DNA from: Prevotella sp. P3-122
GTDB lineage: Bacteria; Bacteroidota; Bacteroidia; Bacteroidales; Bacteroidaceae
Assembly (NCBI RefSeq): GCF_002251365.1
Contig: NZ_NPJH01000092.1
Location: 39,354 to 103,353, forward strand
Direction: 5' to 3'
DNA length: 64,000 nt
Positions 18,766 to 27,021 of this stretch are shown here, piece after piece. The position numbers and the translations under genes are program-made. Numbering within the stretch: position 1 is the first letter of the stretch; each line of letters starts with the position of its first letter. The notes below the pieces were generated by a model that saw only the letters and a program-made list of their open reading frames with translations, was not told the DNA's origin and searched no databases.

Positions 18766-21003
18766 ATGATGAAAAAATTACTTTTAGGTATTATTGGTGT
18801 TGCCCTTGCCGCCAATGTCAGTGCACAGTCACTCGACTTCGGCAAGGTTAAGACCTCACACCTGCCTTATGTAGGTGTCAAGTCATCGCCTTTAACACAG
18901 GTAAAGAGTCTGGATCAAGTAAAGCCAGGCAAGAAAATGTCCTCACGCATGCAGTTGGCTAATGCTGCCACCTTCAACGAGGTAAGCAAGAGTATGAGAC
19001 TGAACGGTGCCAGCATCAAGCGTAACAGCAGTTCTGCCGTCGCTGCCGATGCTCCTCTCGCATGGTGGGGTTATCCTAAGGAGTCTTCAGGTCAAGTTTT
19101 AACATTTGGCTTCGACCTGCTTGCTCAAGCATTTGGTGCTACATTTCTTAGTGGACAGACCGATTACAATGTTGCATGCCTTATCCCCGGCAACTATGCA
19201 GAGGCGAAAATAGACTCCGTGGAATTCGTTATCTATGGCGGACAAAAGTATGAAAACCTTACCGTCTGGGTGGCTCCTTACGCTGAGGTAGAGGAAAAAG
19301 GAAATGTGTACTATAACCCACCTGTTTCTCCCGATAGTGCAGCAATAAAGGTCGTAGTGCCTGCTGATGAGATTAGCAAGATACCTTCTGGAAAAGCAGG
19401 TTTCATAGGCGTCAAGCTGCCTGTTTCCTACAAGATACCTGCTGACGGATGTTTCGTAGGCTATGCCTTCAAGGGTGAAAGTTCCGGTCGTCCTATCATC
19501 ACATGGTATACGGATGGAACAAATGGTGGTTTGCTTTATAAGTATGACACTGGTGGAGTGTCCGTGTTTGACAATTTCTATGGTTTAGGACTCGGTGACC
19601 TTACAATACAAATCGGAATGGATGTGTCTGAGTGTGAGGCCAACAGCGCTTCCGTGTCTGCTGATGCCGAGCAGACTGTCCTCGTAGGTGCTGCAAACCA
19701 ATACAATTTCTATGTCGCAAACAACTGTGCAAAAGCCATAACATCCATCGACTACATCATCAGCGAGGATGGTGAGGTCGGCGAGGAGCGTCATCTTGAC
19801 CTTAGCTCTCCTATTGCTGCCAACGATTATGGCGTGCTGCCTTTGGCAAACAAGGTATTCAGCACCGACGGTGTCCATACTATTGAGTTGACAGTAACTA
19901 AGGTGAACGGCAATCAGAACATTGCAGAAGATAATACTGCGTCAAACAGCATCATAGCTCTTGAGAAAGGTGCCGAGCGTACATCTGTCGTAGAGGAGTT
20001 GACTGGTACATGGTGCGGATGGTGCCCACGTGGACATGTGGGTCTTGAGAACCTCAAGAAGACATTCGGTGACAAGGTCATAACACTTGCAGGTCACTAC
20101 ACATTTGGCGAGAACGCCGTTGACCCGATGAACTGTTATGAGTATAACCAGAACGATGTTCTCGGCAACTATGGTGTTGTTGCTAATCAGCTTTCTTCGT
20201 ATCTTGGTGGTGGTGGCCTGCCCGGCGCTTTGTTCGACCGTCTTCTTAGTGCTGACCCATATATGGGATTAAACAACCAACTCAATCAACAGGGAACCGT
20301 AGATTATGGTGCTGACGATCTTGTCAATGCCATAAATCAGGCCATACCTTCTGAGGCTTCGGTGAACTTGTCAGCAAGCTGGACCGATGACACCAAGACT
20401 GCCATCAAGGTAGACTTTTCTACTACATTCAACTACGACCGCTTTGGTGAGAACCCCTACGGTGTAGGCTTTATCCTCTCCGAGAATGCCATGAAGGGTA
20501 CTGGTACACAATGGATGCAGCTGAATTACTATTCCAATAGCTACAAAGACTATCGGGCTGCAGCGGCATATTACAAGAACGCTGACATGCTCTCATGGTT
20601 CGAGGCTGAGCCGTTTGTACCGATGGAATACAGCAACGTTGTCGTTCAGTCGTGGCGTCCGCTTGGAGATGCTCTCTTTACAGAGAGCGAGGAGAGCGAC
20701 ATCGTAAAGGGTGAGGTCATCAATTACACCAACACCCTCCCTGTCACCAGCACCCTCATTCAGGACAAGGATATGCTGAGCCTCACAGCAATACTCGTTA
20801 ACCTCAACAACCTCGGTATCGTAAATGCCGCACAGGTACATCTCGGAGCAGGTGCTGCTGGCATTACCGACGTTCAGAAGGATGCAAACAGCACTGTCGT
20901 TGAGCGTTACAACCTCAACGGTATGCGCGTCAATGCTCCTCAGAAGGGTCTTAACATTGTTAAGCTTGCCGATGGCAGGTGCGTGAAGGTTGCAGTAAAG
21001 TAA
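18766..21003 (+). CDS. Omp28-like secreted protein with thioredoxin-type CxxC motif
   Basis: The 745-residue protein has a signal peptide (ending near NVSAQ), a beta-rich N-terminal half, and from ~residue 405 an Omp28-like thioredoxin-fold region with WCGWC (Cys417, Cys420) in the context VEELTGTWCGWCPRG. The C-terminus (YNLNGMRV...KGLNIVKLADGRCVKVAVK) resembles the sorting or attachment tails of Prevotella secreted proteins. A likely role is extracytoplasmic redox or binding work for the SusCD locus. It lies 80 bp after the BACON-like gene, past a hairpin; a weak TAACTTTT box just before it could give separate expression. Confidence 0.7.
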   Translation: MMKKLLLGIIGVALAANVSAQSLDFGKVKTSHLPYVGVKSSPLTQVKSLDQVKPGKKMSSRMQLANAATFNEVSKSMRLNGASIKRNSSSAVAADAPLAWWGYPKESSGQVLTFGFDLLAQAFGATFLSGQTDYNVACLIPGNYAEAKIDSVEFVIYGGQKYENLTVWVAPYAEVEEKGNVYYNPPVSPDSAAIKVVVPADEISKIPSGKAGFIGVKLPVSYKIPADGCFVGYAFKGESSGRPIITWYTDGTNGGLLYKYDTGGVSVFDNFYGLGLGDLTIQIGMDVSECEANSASVSADAEQTVLVGAANQYNFYVANNCAKAITSIDYIISEDGEVGEERHLDLSSPIAANDYGVLPLANKVFSTDGVHTIELTVTKVNGNQNIAEDNTASNSIIALEKGAERTSVVEELTGTWCGWCPRGHVGLENLKKTFGDKVITLAGHYTFGENAVDPMNCYEYNQNDVLGNYGVVANQLSSYLGGGGLPGALFDRLLSADPYMGLNNQLNQQGTVDYGADDLVNAINQAIPSEASVNLSASWTDDTKTAIKVDFSTTFNYDRFGENPYGVGFILSENAMKGTGTQWMQLNYYSNSYKDYRAAAAYYKNADMLSWFEAEPFVPMEYSNVVVQSWRPLGDALFTESEESDIVKGEVINYTNTLPVTSTLIQDKDMLSLTAILVNLNNLGIVNAAQVHLGAGAAGITDVQKDANSTVVERYNLNGMRVNAPQKGLNIVKLADGRCVKVAVK

Positions 21004-21023
21004 TCTTGTAACCTCAAATAAAC

Positions 21024-21062
21024 AAAAAATGTGCAGGGCTTGAGTGCTCTGCACATTTTTTT
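21024..21062 (+). terminator. Rho-independent terminator after the Omp28-like gene
   Basis: TGTGCAG (21030-21036) pairs with CTGCACA (21049-21055); an A-run before and a T-run after (through ~21062) extend the stem, so it can work in both directions. Confidence 0.8.
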
Positions 21063-21212
21063 TGTTTATCCCAAAAGAGTCTGTGTTTATCCTGGTTCAT
21101 CATTGTTCATCTGGCTTAACGGAAACGTTCGTTTGAATGCACTTTTGGCGTGGCTCAGCATAACCCAACCAAACAATTTTGGCTCATCAAGCATTTAGAA
21201 TGGCTACCGCTT

Positions 21213-21408
21213 ATTGTTGCATGGCCAGGGTATATTGTTTTCATTGCTGATAAGGTTAATAACCTTAAGGCCGTAAGGTTATTAACCTTTCAGCCGTAAG
21301 GTTATTAACCTTATCAGTGTTGTAAACATAATCGTAGGCTATGACAGATATATAAGACCCTCTTAAAGTATAATGTCTATAAAACATCACTTCATATCTC
21401 GGATGAAC
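21213..21408 (+). repeat. Dispersed palindromic element, copy 1
   Basis: The core (21248-21316) holds three 15-bp palindromes AAGGTTA(A/T)TAACCTT at 21252-21266, 21275-21289 and 21298-21312, exactly 23 bp apart, with 8-bp spacers AAGGCCGT and TCAGCCGT. The outer 20-nt arms (21248-21267 and 21297-21316) are perfect inverted repeats. Weaker similarity to the copy near 59.9 kb continues on both sides, for example CATATCTCGGATGAACC at ~21393. It fills the gap between two convergent genes; the rest of 21063-21530 shows no gene. Confidence 0.85.
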
Positions 21409-21530
21409 CAAACAAGTTTGCTGGCCTCTGCTCTAGCCTTGCACAAACGTGTGCGTGAAAGGTGCATTCATTAGGAATCCCTTCCCAATGTTTTTCCCAC
21501 ATCGCTTTCATCTCTTGGATGCCAGCGGGC

Positions 21531-22577
21531 TTACAGCAAGGCATCGTATATTCTCAGTGCCTCCCTCATCTCGCTTATGCAGATATATTCGTCGGCAGAA
21601 TGTGAGCGGCTTGACTGTCCGGGGCCAAGCTTGAACGACGGGAAGGACATCAGTGCCTGGTCGCTAAGGGTGGGAGAGCCGAAAGGAGTCAGTCCCAGTG
21701 CTATGCAGCGTGCTATTAGCGGATGGTCTTTGGGAATATGCGACGAGTGCAGGCGGAAGGAATGGGCCTTCACCTCTGAGCGTACATGCTGGCGAATGAT
21801 GTCGAAGACCTCCTCGTTGGTATATAGCTCGTTTGTACGCACATCTACAAGCATTGTGCATTTGTCGGGAATTACGTTGTGCTGCGTGCCGGCATTTATT
21901 ACCGTTAGTGTCATCTTTGTCGGACCGAGCAGGTCGCTGACCCTGTCAAACTTGTAGTCCCTTATCCACTGCATGTCATCGAGTGCTTCGTATATGGCAT
22001 TCACTCCCTCGTTGCGTGCTGCATGCCCGCTTTTCCCGTGGCTTATCACGTCGAGCACCATTAGTCCTCGCTCTGCTATTGCCGGCTGCATGCCTGTTGG
22101 CTCGCCCACTATGGCAACGTCGATGTGTGGCAGCAATGGGAGGACGAGGCTTATGCCGTTGGCTCCGCTCACCTCCTCTTCTGCTGATGCTAAATAGACG
22201 AGATTGTAATTACGCTTTTCTTTAATCTTCTTTCTGAATATCTGCAGCAGCGTCACCAGTCCACCCCCGCAGTCGTTGCTGCCAAGTCCATAGAGCCTGT
22301 CATCCTCTATTTCGGGACTGTATGGGTCGCGGTTCCATGTCGCTACTGGCTTCACGGTATCTATATGTGCGTTGATTAGCAGGGTCTGCCGGCTCTCGTC
22401 ATATTCCGGGTCGATGGTCCATATGTTGTTCCCTTTTCTGTGTACCGTAAGCCCATAGCTGCTGATGGTGTTCTCCATGATGTCGGCAGCCTTGTCCTCG
22501 TTGCGGCTTGCCGACGGGGTGGCAATGAGCTGCTGTAGTAACGTTACGGCCCCGTCAAGATATTCGTCGGTTGTCAT
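21531..22577 (-). CDS. M20 family amidohydrolase, acetylornithine deacetylase-like (ArgE-type)
   Basis: The 348-residue protein is a complete M20 metallohydrolase. Visible metal and catalytic sites: AHIDT (His, then Asp), the bridging Asp in SNDCGG, the Glu pair in ASAEEEVSG, Glu/Asp-type ligand context in VGEPTGM, and a C-terminal His in SRSHSADEY. Family and length fit deacylation of an N-acyl-amino acid, and the ArgE type is favoured. In Bacteroides the arginine pathway is known to use N-succinylated intermediates, so it could be an N-succinylornithine deacylase. It stands alone, 11 kb from the other arg genes. Confidence 0.75.
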   Translation of the reverse strand: MTTDEYLDGAVTLLQQLIATPSASRNEDKAADIMENTISSYGLTVHRKGNNIWTIDPEYDESRQTLLINAHIDTVKPVATWNRDPYSPEIEDDRLYGLGSNDCGGGLVTLLQIFRKKIKEKRNYNLVYLASAEEEVSGANGISLVLPLLPHIDVAIVGEPTGMQPAIAERGLMVLDVISHGKSGHAARNEGVNAIYEALDDMQWIRDYKFDRVSDLLGPTKMTLTVINAGTQHNVIPDKCTMLVDVRTNELYTNEEVFDIIRQHVRSEVKAHSFRLHSSHIPKDHPLIARCIALGLTPFGSPTLSDQALMSFPSFKLGPGQSSRSHSADEYICISEMREALRIYDALL

Positions 22578-22620
22578 AGTGTATTATCTATGGAAATTAT
22601 TAGTGAAAATGTTGATGCTG

Positions 22621-22651
22621 CAAAATTAAGCAAAAATAATCTTGCAGGCAA
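22621..22651 (-). promoter_or_regulatory. Promoter of the M20 gene
   Basis: Minus-strand TTG (plus 22649-22651), 20 bp, then TAATTTTG (plus 22621-22628). The -7 box matches TAnnTTTG and lies ~45 bp before the ATG. Confidence 0.6.
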
Positions 22652-22810
22652 CTTTATTGCCTGTAAACAGCCCCGAAATACGAAGATACCTTCATCAGCC
22701 AAAGACATTCGTAGGCTCACGAAGGTATGTTCATTAAAATAAGAGTATTTTTTCATGACCCACCTAAAGAAATTTTTTATGTCCGAGTGTATAAATTGAT
22801 TTGTATTCTC

Positions 22811-22841
22811 TTCGGTTAATCGAAATTTTATGCTAACTTTG
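22811..22841 (+). promoter_or_regulatory. Promoter of the acyl-CoA ligase gene
   Basis: TAACTTTG at 22834-22841 with TTCG (one mismatch to TTTG) 19 bp upstream at 22811-22814. The ATG of the gene is at 22867. Confidence 0.6.
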
Positions 22842-22866
22842 CAATTGGTATTAATACATTATCGCT

Positions 22867-24675
22867 ATGCAGACAAATTCTCATCTTTCGGTACTTATAC
22901 ACGACCAGGCTAGGAAATATGGCAACCGTAGTGTTTTGACCTTCCGCCCGTTTGGAAGTCTACAGTGGAAAACCGTGACATGGAACCAGTTCTCGTTGAG
23001 GGTGAAGCAAGTGTCTAACGCCATGCTCAACCTGAACATCAAGCCGCAGGAGAATATTGCTGTTTTCGCACAGAACTGCATACATTATTTATATACTGAT
23101 TTCGGAGCCTACGGTGTAAAGGCTGTCAGCATACCGTTCTATGCTACGAGCAGCGAGACGCAGATACAGTTTATGATTAATGATGCGCAGGTGCGTGTGC
23201 TGTTTGTGGGCGAGCAGGAGCAGTATGACAAGGCCTTGAGGGTCTTTACCCTGTGTCCGTCGCTTGAGCGCATCATTATCTTTGATGAGAGTGTCCGCAT
23301 AAGTCCCAATGACCCTAATGCCATGTACTTCTCCGACTTCCTGAAGCTCGGAGAGGGATTGCCTCGTCAGACGGAAGTGGAAAATTTGTGGAAAACGGCC
23401 GATTTCAACGATATCTGCAACATATTATATACCAGTGGGACCACGGGCGACTCCAAGGGCGTCGTGCTCACGTATGGGCAATACCAAGCCGCACTCGAGG
23501 CCAATGACAAGTGTGTGCCTGTTAGTGAGGACGACCGTTCCATCTCGTTCCTGCCGCTCACGCATATCTTTGAACGTGGATGGGCATATCTGTGTCTGTC
23601 GGAGGGTGCCGAGATAATCATCAATACCTATCCCAAGGAGATACAGGACTCTATGAGGCAGACACACCCCACATGTATGTCGTCGGTGCCGAGGTTTTGG
23701 GAGAAAGTATACCAGGCTGTCAAGGATAAGATTGACCGCTCGGGTACTGTGCAGAAAAAGATGTTTGCCTATGCGCTGTCTGTGGGCCGCAAGTACAATA
23801 TTGAATATCTCAGTCATGCCAAGCGTCCGCCATTGCCATTGGCATTGGAATATAAGGTCGTTGACAAGGCTATCTTGAGCCTTGTGCGCAAGACCATGGG
23901 ACTTATCAAACCGAATATCTTCCCAACAGCAGGTGCCTATGTGTCGCCCGAAGTTGAGGAATTCATCCATTCCATCGGTCTGAACATGGTTGTTGGCTAT
24001 GGTCTTACCGAGAGTCTGGCCACTGTGTCATGCGACCATCTCTCCGATGGCTATACTCTCGGTTCTGTGGGCCGTCCCATCGAGGGCATACAGATAAAGA
24101 TTGGCGAGAACGATGAGATTTTGCTCAAGGGCCCGACCATCACACGTGGCTACTATAAGCGTGATTCCATAAATGCCGTGTCGTTTGACGAGGATGGCTT
24201 CTTCCATACAGGCGACTCCGGTTATCTGAAAGATGGCGAGCTGTTCCTTAAGGAGCGCATAAAAGACCTCTTCAAGACCAGCAACGGTAAGTATATCGCA
24301 CCACAGCAGATAGAGGCCTTGCTCCTTGTCGACAAGTTTGTCGACCAGGCGGCCGTCATCGCCGACCAGCGAAAGTTTGTCTCGGCACTCATCGTACCGG
24401 CATATTCCCAGCTTGAGGAGTGGGCACGCGACAATGGCGTTTCTTATTCCACTATTGACGAGCTGTGCGCTCATCCGAAGGTGAATGCCATGATGAAGGA
24501 ACGTATTGACACGCTGCAGCAGACATTGTCGCACTATGAGCAGATAAAGAGATTCACAATTCTGCCGAAACCATTCTCTATGGAAAGCGGAGAACTTACC
24601 AATACCCTTAAGCTAAGAAGGCAGGTGGTGAATAAGAACTATAAGGAATTTATAGATAAGATGTATGAGGACTGA
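22867..24675 (+). CDS. Long-chain fatty acid--CoA ligase (FadD-like)
   Basis: The 602-residue protein belongs to the AMP-forming adenylate superfamily: P-loop YTSGTTGDSKG near residue 187, the GYGLTES motif, HTGDSGYLKDGEL and a C-terminal Lys region (KDLFKTSNGKYIAPQQIE). The large size, the insertion after the P-loop and FKTSNGKYI are typical of long-chain acyl-CoA synthetases, which activate fatty acids for phospholipid synthesis or recycling. prfB follows within a few bases, so the two may be cotranscribed. Confidence 0.88.
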   Translation: MQTNSHLSVLIHDQARKYGNRSVLTFRPFGSLQWKTVTWNQFSLRVKQVSNAMLNLNIKPQENIAVFAQNCIHYLYTDFGAYGVKAVSIPFYATSSETQIQFMINDAQVRVLFVGEQEQYDKALRVFTLCPSLERIIIFDESVRISPNDPNAMYFSDFLKLGEGLPRQTEVENLWKTADFNDICNILYTSGTTGDSKGVVLTYGQYQAALEANDKCVPVSEDDRSISFLPLTHIFERGWAYLCLSEGAEIIINTYPKEIQDSMRQTHPTCMSSVPRFWEKVYQAVKDKIDRSGTVQKKMFAYALSVGRKYNIEYLSHAKRPPLPLALEYKVVDKAILSLVRKTMGLIKPNIFPTAGAYVSPEVEEFIHSIGLNMVVGYGLTESLATVSCDHLSDGYTLGSVGRPIEGIQIKIGENDEILLKGPTITRGYYKRDSINAVSFDEDGFFHTGDSGYLKDGELFLKERIKDLFKTSNGKYIAPQQIEALLLVDKFVDQAAVIADQRKFVSALIVPAYSQLEEWARDNGVSYSTIDELCAHPKVNAMMKERIDTLQQTLSHYEQIKRFTILPKPFSMESGELTNTLKLRRQVVNKNYKEFIDKMYED

Positions 24676-24715
24676 TTGAATGTCCTTGAATATTATAGAA
24701 CGACTTAGACAGACA

Positions 24716-25831
24716 ATGATAACATCAGATCAGCTGAAAGATGTACTTGACCGTGCGGACGCTCTTCACAAGTATCTAAACATAGACCAGAAGAAAGTGG
24801 AGTTTGAGGAGGAGCAGTTGCGCACGCAGGCACCCGACTTCTGGGAGGACGTGGAGCGTGCACAGGAGCAGATGAAGAAGGTCAAGAGCATCGAGAAATG
24901 GATAGTAGGATATAATAACGTCAGGCAACTCGCAGATGAGCTGCAGTTGGCATTCGACTTCTACAAGGAGGAGATGGTCACTGAGCAGGAGGTGGATGAA
25001 GACTATGACAAGGCTGTCAAGGCCATCGAGGACCTTGAGCTGAAGAATATGCTCCGGCAAGAGGAAGACCCTATGGACTGTGTCATGAAGATTAACTCCG
25101 GAGCCGGTGGTACGGAGAGTCAGGACTGGGCGCAGATGCTTATGCGTATGTATATGCGCTGGGCTGAGGCTCATGGCTATAAGGTTACCATATCCAACCT
25201 GCAGGAAGGCGATGAGGCCGGTATAAAGAGTGTGACAATGGAGATTGAGGGTGGTGAGTTCGCTTACGGTTTCCTGAAGAGCGAGAATGGGGTACACAGG
25301 CTCGTGAGAGTATCACCATTCAATGCACAGGGCAAGCGCATGACCAGCTTCGCATCGGTCTTCGTGTCGCCACTCGTAGATGAGACCATTGAGGTGTATG
25401 TAGACCCGGCAAGGGTGTCGTGGGATACCTTCCGCTCAAGTGGAGCCGGTGGCCAGAATGTCAATAAGGTGGAGTCGGGAGTACGTCTGAGATATATGTA
25501 CCAGGACCCTGACACGGGCGAGGAGGAAGAGATACTCATCGAGAATACCGAGACCCGTGACCAGCCCAAGAACCGTGCCAAGGCCATGCTCCTGCTCAAG
25601 AGCCAACTTTACGACAGGGCTATGAAGAAGCGACTTGCGGAGAAAGCAAAGATAGAGGCTGGAAAGAAGAAGATAGAGTGGGGAAGCCAGATTAGAAGTT
25701 ACGTCTTCGATGACAGGCGTGTTAAGGACCACCGTACGAACTACCAGACAACGGATGTGGATGGTGTGATGAATGGTGACCTCGACCCCTTCATAAAGGC
25801 ATACCTCATGGAGTTCCCGGTAAATGAATAG
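24716..25831 (+). CDS. prfB: Peptide chain release factor 2, without programmed frameshift
   Basis: RF2 reads UGA/UAA and triggers peptide release. The catalytic GGQ is at ~245-247 (SSGAGGQNVNKV) and the stop-codon recognition tripeptide SPF at ~200-202. The ATG at 24716 (MITSDQ) fits the family N-terminus; an in-frame ATG at 24680 would add 12 residues. Most RF2 genes carry a +1 frameshift site with an internal UGA near codon 25; here the matching place reads KYLNID in one continuous frame, so that autoregulation is absent. Confidence 0.95.
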   Translation: MITSDQLKDVLDRADALHKYLNIDQKKVEFEEEQLRTQAPDFWEDVERAQEQMKKVKSIEKWIVGYNNVRQLADELQLAFDFYKEEMVTEQEVDEDYDKAVKAIEDLELKNMLRQEEDPMDCVMKINSGAGGTESQDWAQMLMRMYMRWAEAHGYKVTISNLQEGDEAGIKSVTMEIEGGEFAYGFLKSENGVHRLVRVSPFNAQGKRMTSFASVFVSPLVDETIEVYVDPARVSWDTFRSSGAGGQNVNKVESGVRLRYMYQDPDTGEEEEILIENTETRDQPKNRAKAMLLLKSQLYDRAMKKRLAEKAKIEAGKKKIEWGSQIRSYVFDDRRVKDHRTNYQTTDVDGVMNGDLDPFIKAYLMEFPVNE

Positions 25832-25844
25832 CCTCACCCCCCAA

Positions 25845-25865
25845 CCCCTCTCCAAAAGAGAGGGG
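25845..25865 (+). terminator. Hairpin after prfB
   Basis: CCCCTCTC (25845-25852), loop CAAAA, GAGAGGGG (25858-25865): a perfect 8-bp stem 13 bp after the prfB stop, preceded by a C-rich stretch. Similar CCCCTCTCC...GAGAGGGG elements are frequent in Bacteroidetes intergenic DNA. It may end prfB transcripts only partly. Confidence 0.55.
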
Positions 25866-25915
25866 AGCAAGTTAGTTTTGTTGAAAAAGGACCATTAACC
25901 ATAAACCAAATAATT

Positions 25916-26059
25916 ATGAGCCAAAAGAGTAAAATCCGCCACGCAAAGCGTGACGCACAACAGGAACAGCAGGCCAAGAAGGTTGTCCGTTGGATTTTCG
26001 GAGCATTCGTGGCTTTAGCCATAGTATTTATGATTTATTCTATTTTCATCGTACAATGA
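25916..26059 (+). CDS. 47-residue single-pass membrane protein
   Basis: A short gene reads MSQKSKIRHAKRDAQ..., with a basic, Gln-rich N-terminal half and one strongly hydrophobic helix (about residues 25-46, WIFGAFVALAIVFMIYSIFI), ending in VQ. Its TGA overlaps the ATG of the CYTH gene (ATGA, 26056-26059), which strongly suggests a real, translationally coupled gene. The N-terminus is probably cytoplasmic by the positive-inside rule. Function unknown. Confidence 0.7.
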   Translation: MSQKSKIRHAKRDAQQEQQAKKVVRWIFGAFVALAIVFMIYSIFIVQ

Positions 26060-26553
26060 GCGGACTTGAGATTGAACGCAAGTTTCTGGTACGGAAAGGC
26101 GGCGCATTCAAAAGCGTCGCCTTTTCGAATAGCCATATCGTCCAGGGATATATTCCTGCCGAGGGAGCAACGGTGAGGGTTCGAATACGTGATGAGAAGG
26201 CTTTCCTTACCATCAAGGGAAAGTCCGATGATGGTATCAGCAGATACGAGTTCGAGAAAGAGATAGAGATGGATGAGGCACGCCATCTGATGGAGCTGTG
26301 CCGTGGAGGGGTCATCGACAAGCGGCGCTTCCTGGTACGTTCGGGCGCTCATGTCTTCGAGGTAGACGAGTTCTATGGCGATAACGAGGGACTGGTAATG
26401 GCAGAGGTAGAACTGAAAAGTCCAGATGAACCTTTCGAAAAGCCCGATTTCATCGGTCCTGAAGTTACTGGTGACCGCAGGTTCTACAATAAGCACATGC
26501 TTAAATATCCTTTCTCGCTCTGGCGCGATAGTATACCAGAAGACTACCGATAG
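26056..26553 (+). CDS. CYTH domain (triphosphate tunnel metalloenzyme) protein
   Basis: The 165-residue protein starts at ATG 26056 and carries the defining ExExK signature right at the N-terminus (Glu5, Glu7, Lys9 in LEIERKFL). Charged tunnel residues follow (TVRVRIRDEKAFLTIKGK, EFEKEIEM, VFEVDEFYG, AEVELKS). CYTH proteins hydrolyse inorganic or nucleoside triphosphates with Mg2+; bacterial single-domain members are often tripolyphosphatases. It is coupled to the 47-residue membrane protein upstream and overlaps the VanZ-like gene tail to tail by 53 bp. Confidence 0.88.
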   Translation: MSGLEIERKFLVRKGGAFKSVAFSNSHIVQGYIPAEGATVRVRIRDEKAFLTIKGKSDDGISRYEFEKEIEMDEARHLMELCRGGVIDKRRFLVRSGAHVFEVDEFYGDNEGLVMAEVELKSPDEPFEKPDFIGPEVTGDRRFYNKHMLKYPFSLWRDSIPEDYR

Positions 26554-26893
26554 CCGCTCCTATCAGCACGCCAATGCCGTCGGCGAGCCAGTCCATAACA
26601 TCGCCGCTGCGGTTGCCGCCAGTACAGTAGGCTTGCGCCAGCTCTATCATACCACCCATGGCAAAGGGCAGCAGCATACCGACAAGTGCCACGTCCCAGC
26701 CTTTAGGCTTTCTGTGCCGGTAAACATATTCTGATATTATACACAGGCTGAGCACTCCGAACATTACGAAGTGTGTCCACTTGTCCATCATCGGAACATC
26801 GCTTAAAGGCGTCTCAGGGATAGGTATTAGGCATACCGTCCATATTGCGGCGATAAGGAACAGTGATACGGGATATTTTCTGATACTTTTCAT
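26501..26893 (-). CDS. VanZ-like family membrane protein
   Basis: From ATG at 26893 (MKSIRKYPVSLFL) the protein has 130 residues and about four transmembrane helices. The motif MMDKWTHFVMFGVLSL and the acidic segment in GGMIELAQAY...RSGDVMDWLADGIGVLIG are typical of the VanZ-like family, whose cellular role is mostly unclear. Its 3' end overlaps the CYTH gene on the other strand by 53 bp. A -7 box is visible upstream. Confidence 0.85.
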   Translation of the reverse strand: MKSIRKYPVSLFLIAAIWTVCLIPIPETPLSDVPMMDKWTHFVMFGVLSLCIISEYVYRHRKPKGWDVALVGMLLPFAMGGMIELAQAYCTGGNRSGDVMDWLADGIGVLIGAAIGSLLVYYRARARKDI

Positions 26894-26913
26894 GATGTAT
26901 GCGATTTTGCGTG

Positions 26914-26921
26914 CAAAGATA
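26914..26921 (-). promoter_or_regulatory. -7 box for the VanZ-like gene
   Basis: Minus strand TATCTTTGCAC, 20 bp before the ATG at 26893, matches TAnnTTTG. The leader would be very short. Confidence 0.55.
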
Positions 26922-26985
26922 ATCAATTTCGTTGTATGAGGGTGCAAAAACATTCGGATTGTTAGCGTAATACCGATATTTTTTA

Positions 26986-26993
26986 TAATTTTG
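26986..26993 (+). promoter_or_regulatory. -7 box for the NSS transporter pair
   Basis: TAATTTTGCA at 26986 matches TAnnTTTG; the gene starts at 27022. The -33 region is not convincing. Confidence 0.55.
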
Positions 26994-27021
26994 CAATCGA
27001 AAATAATAATAGCAAATCAAT

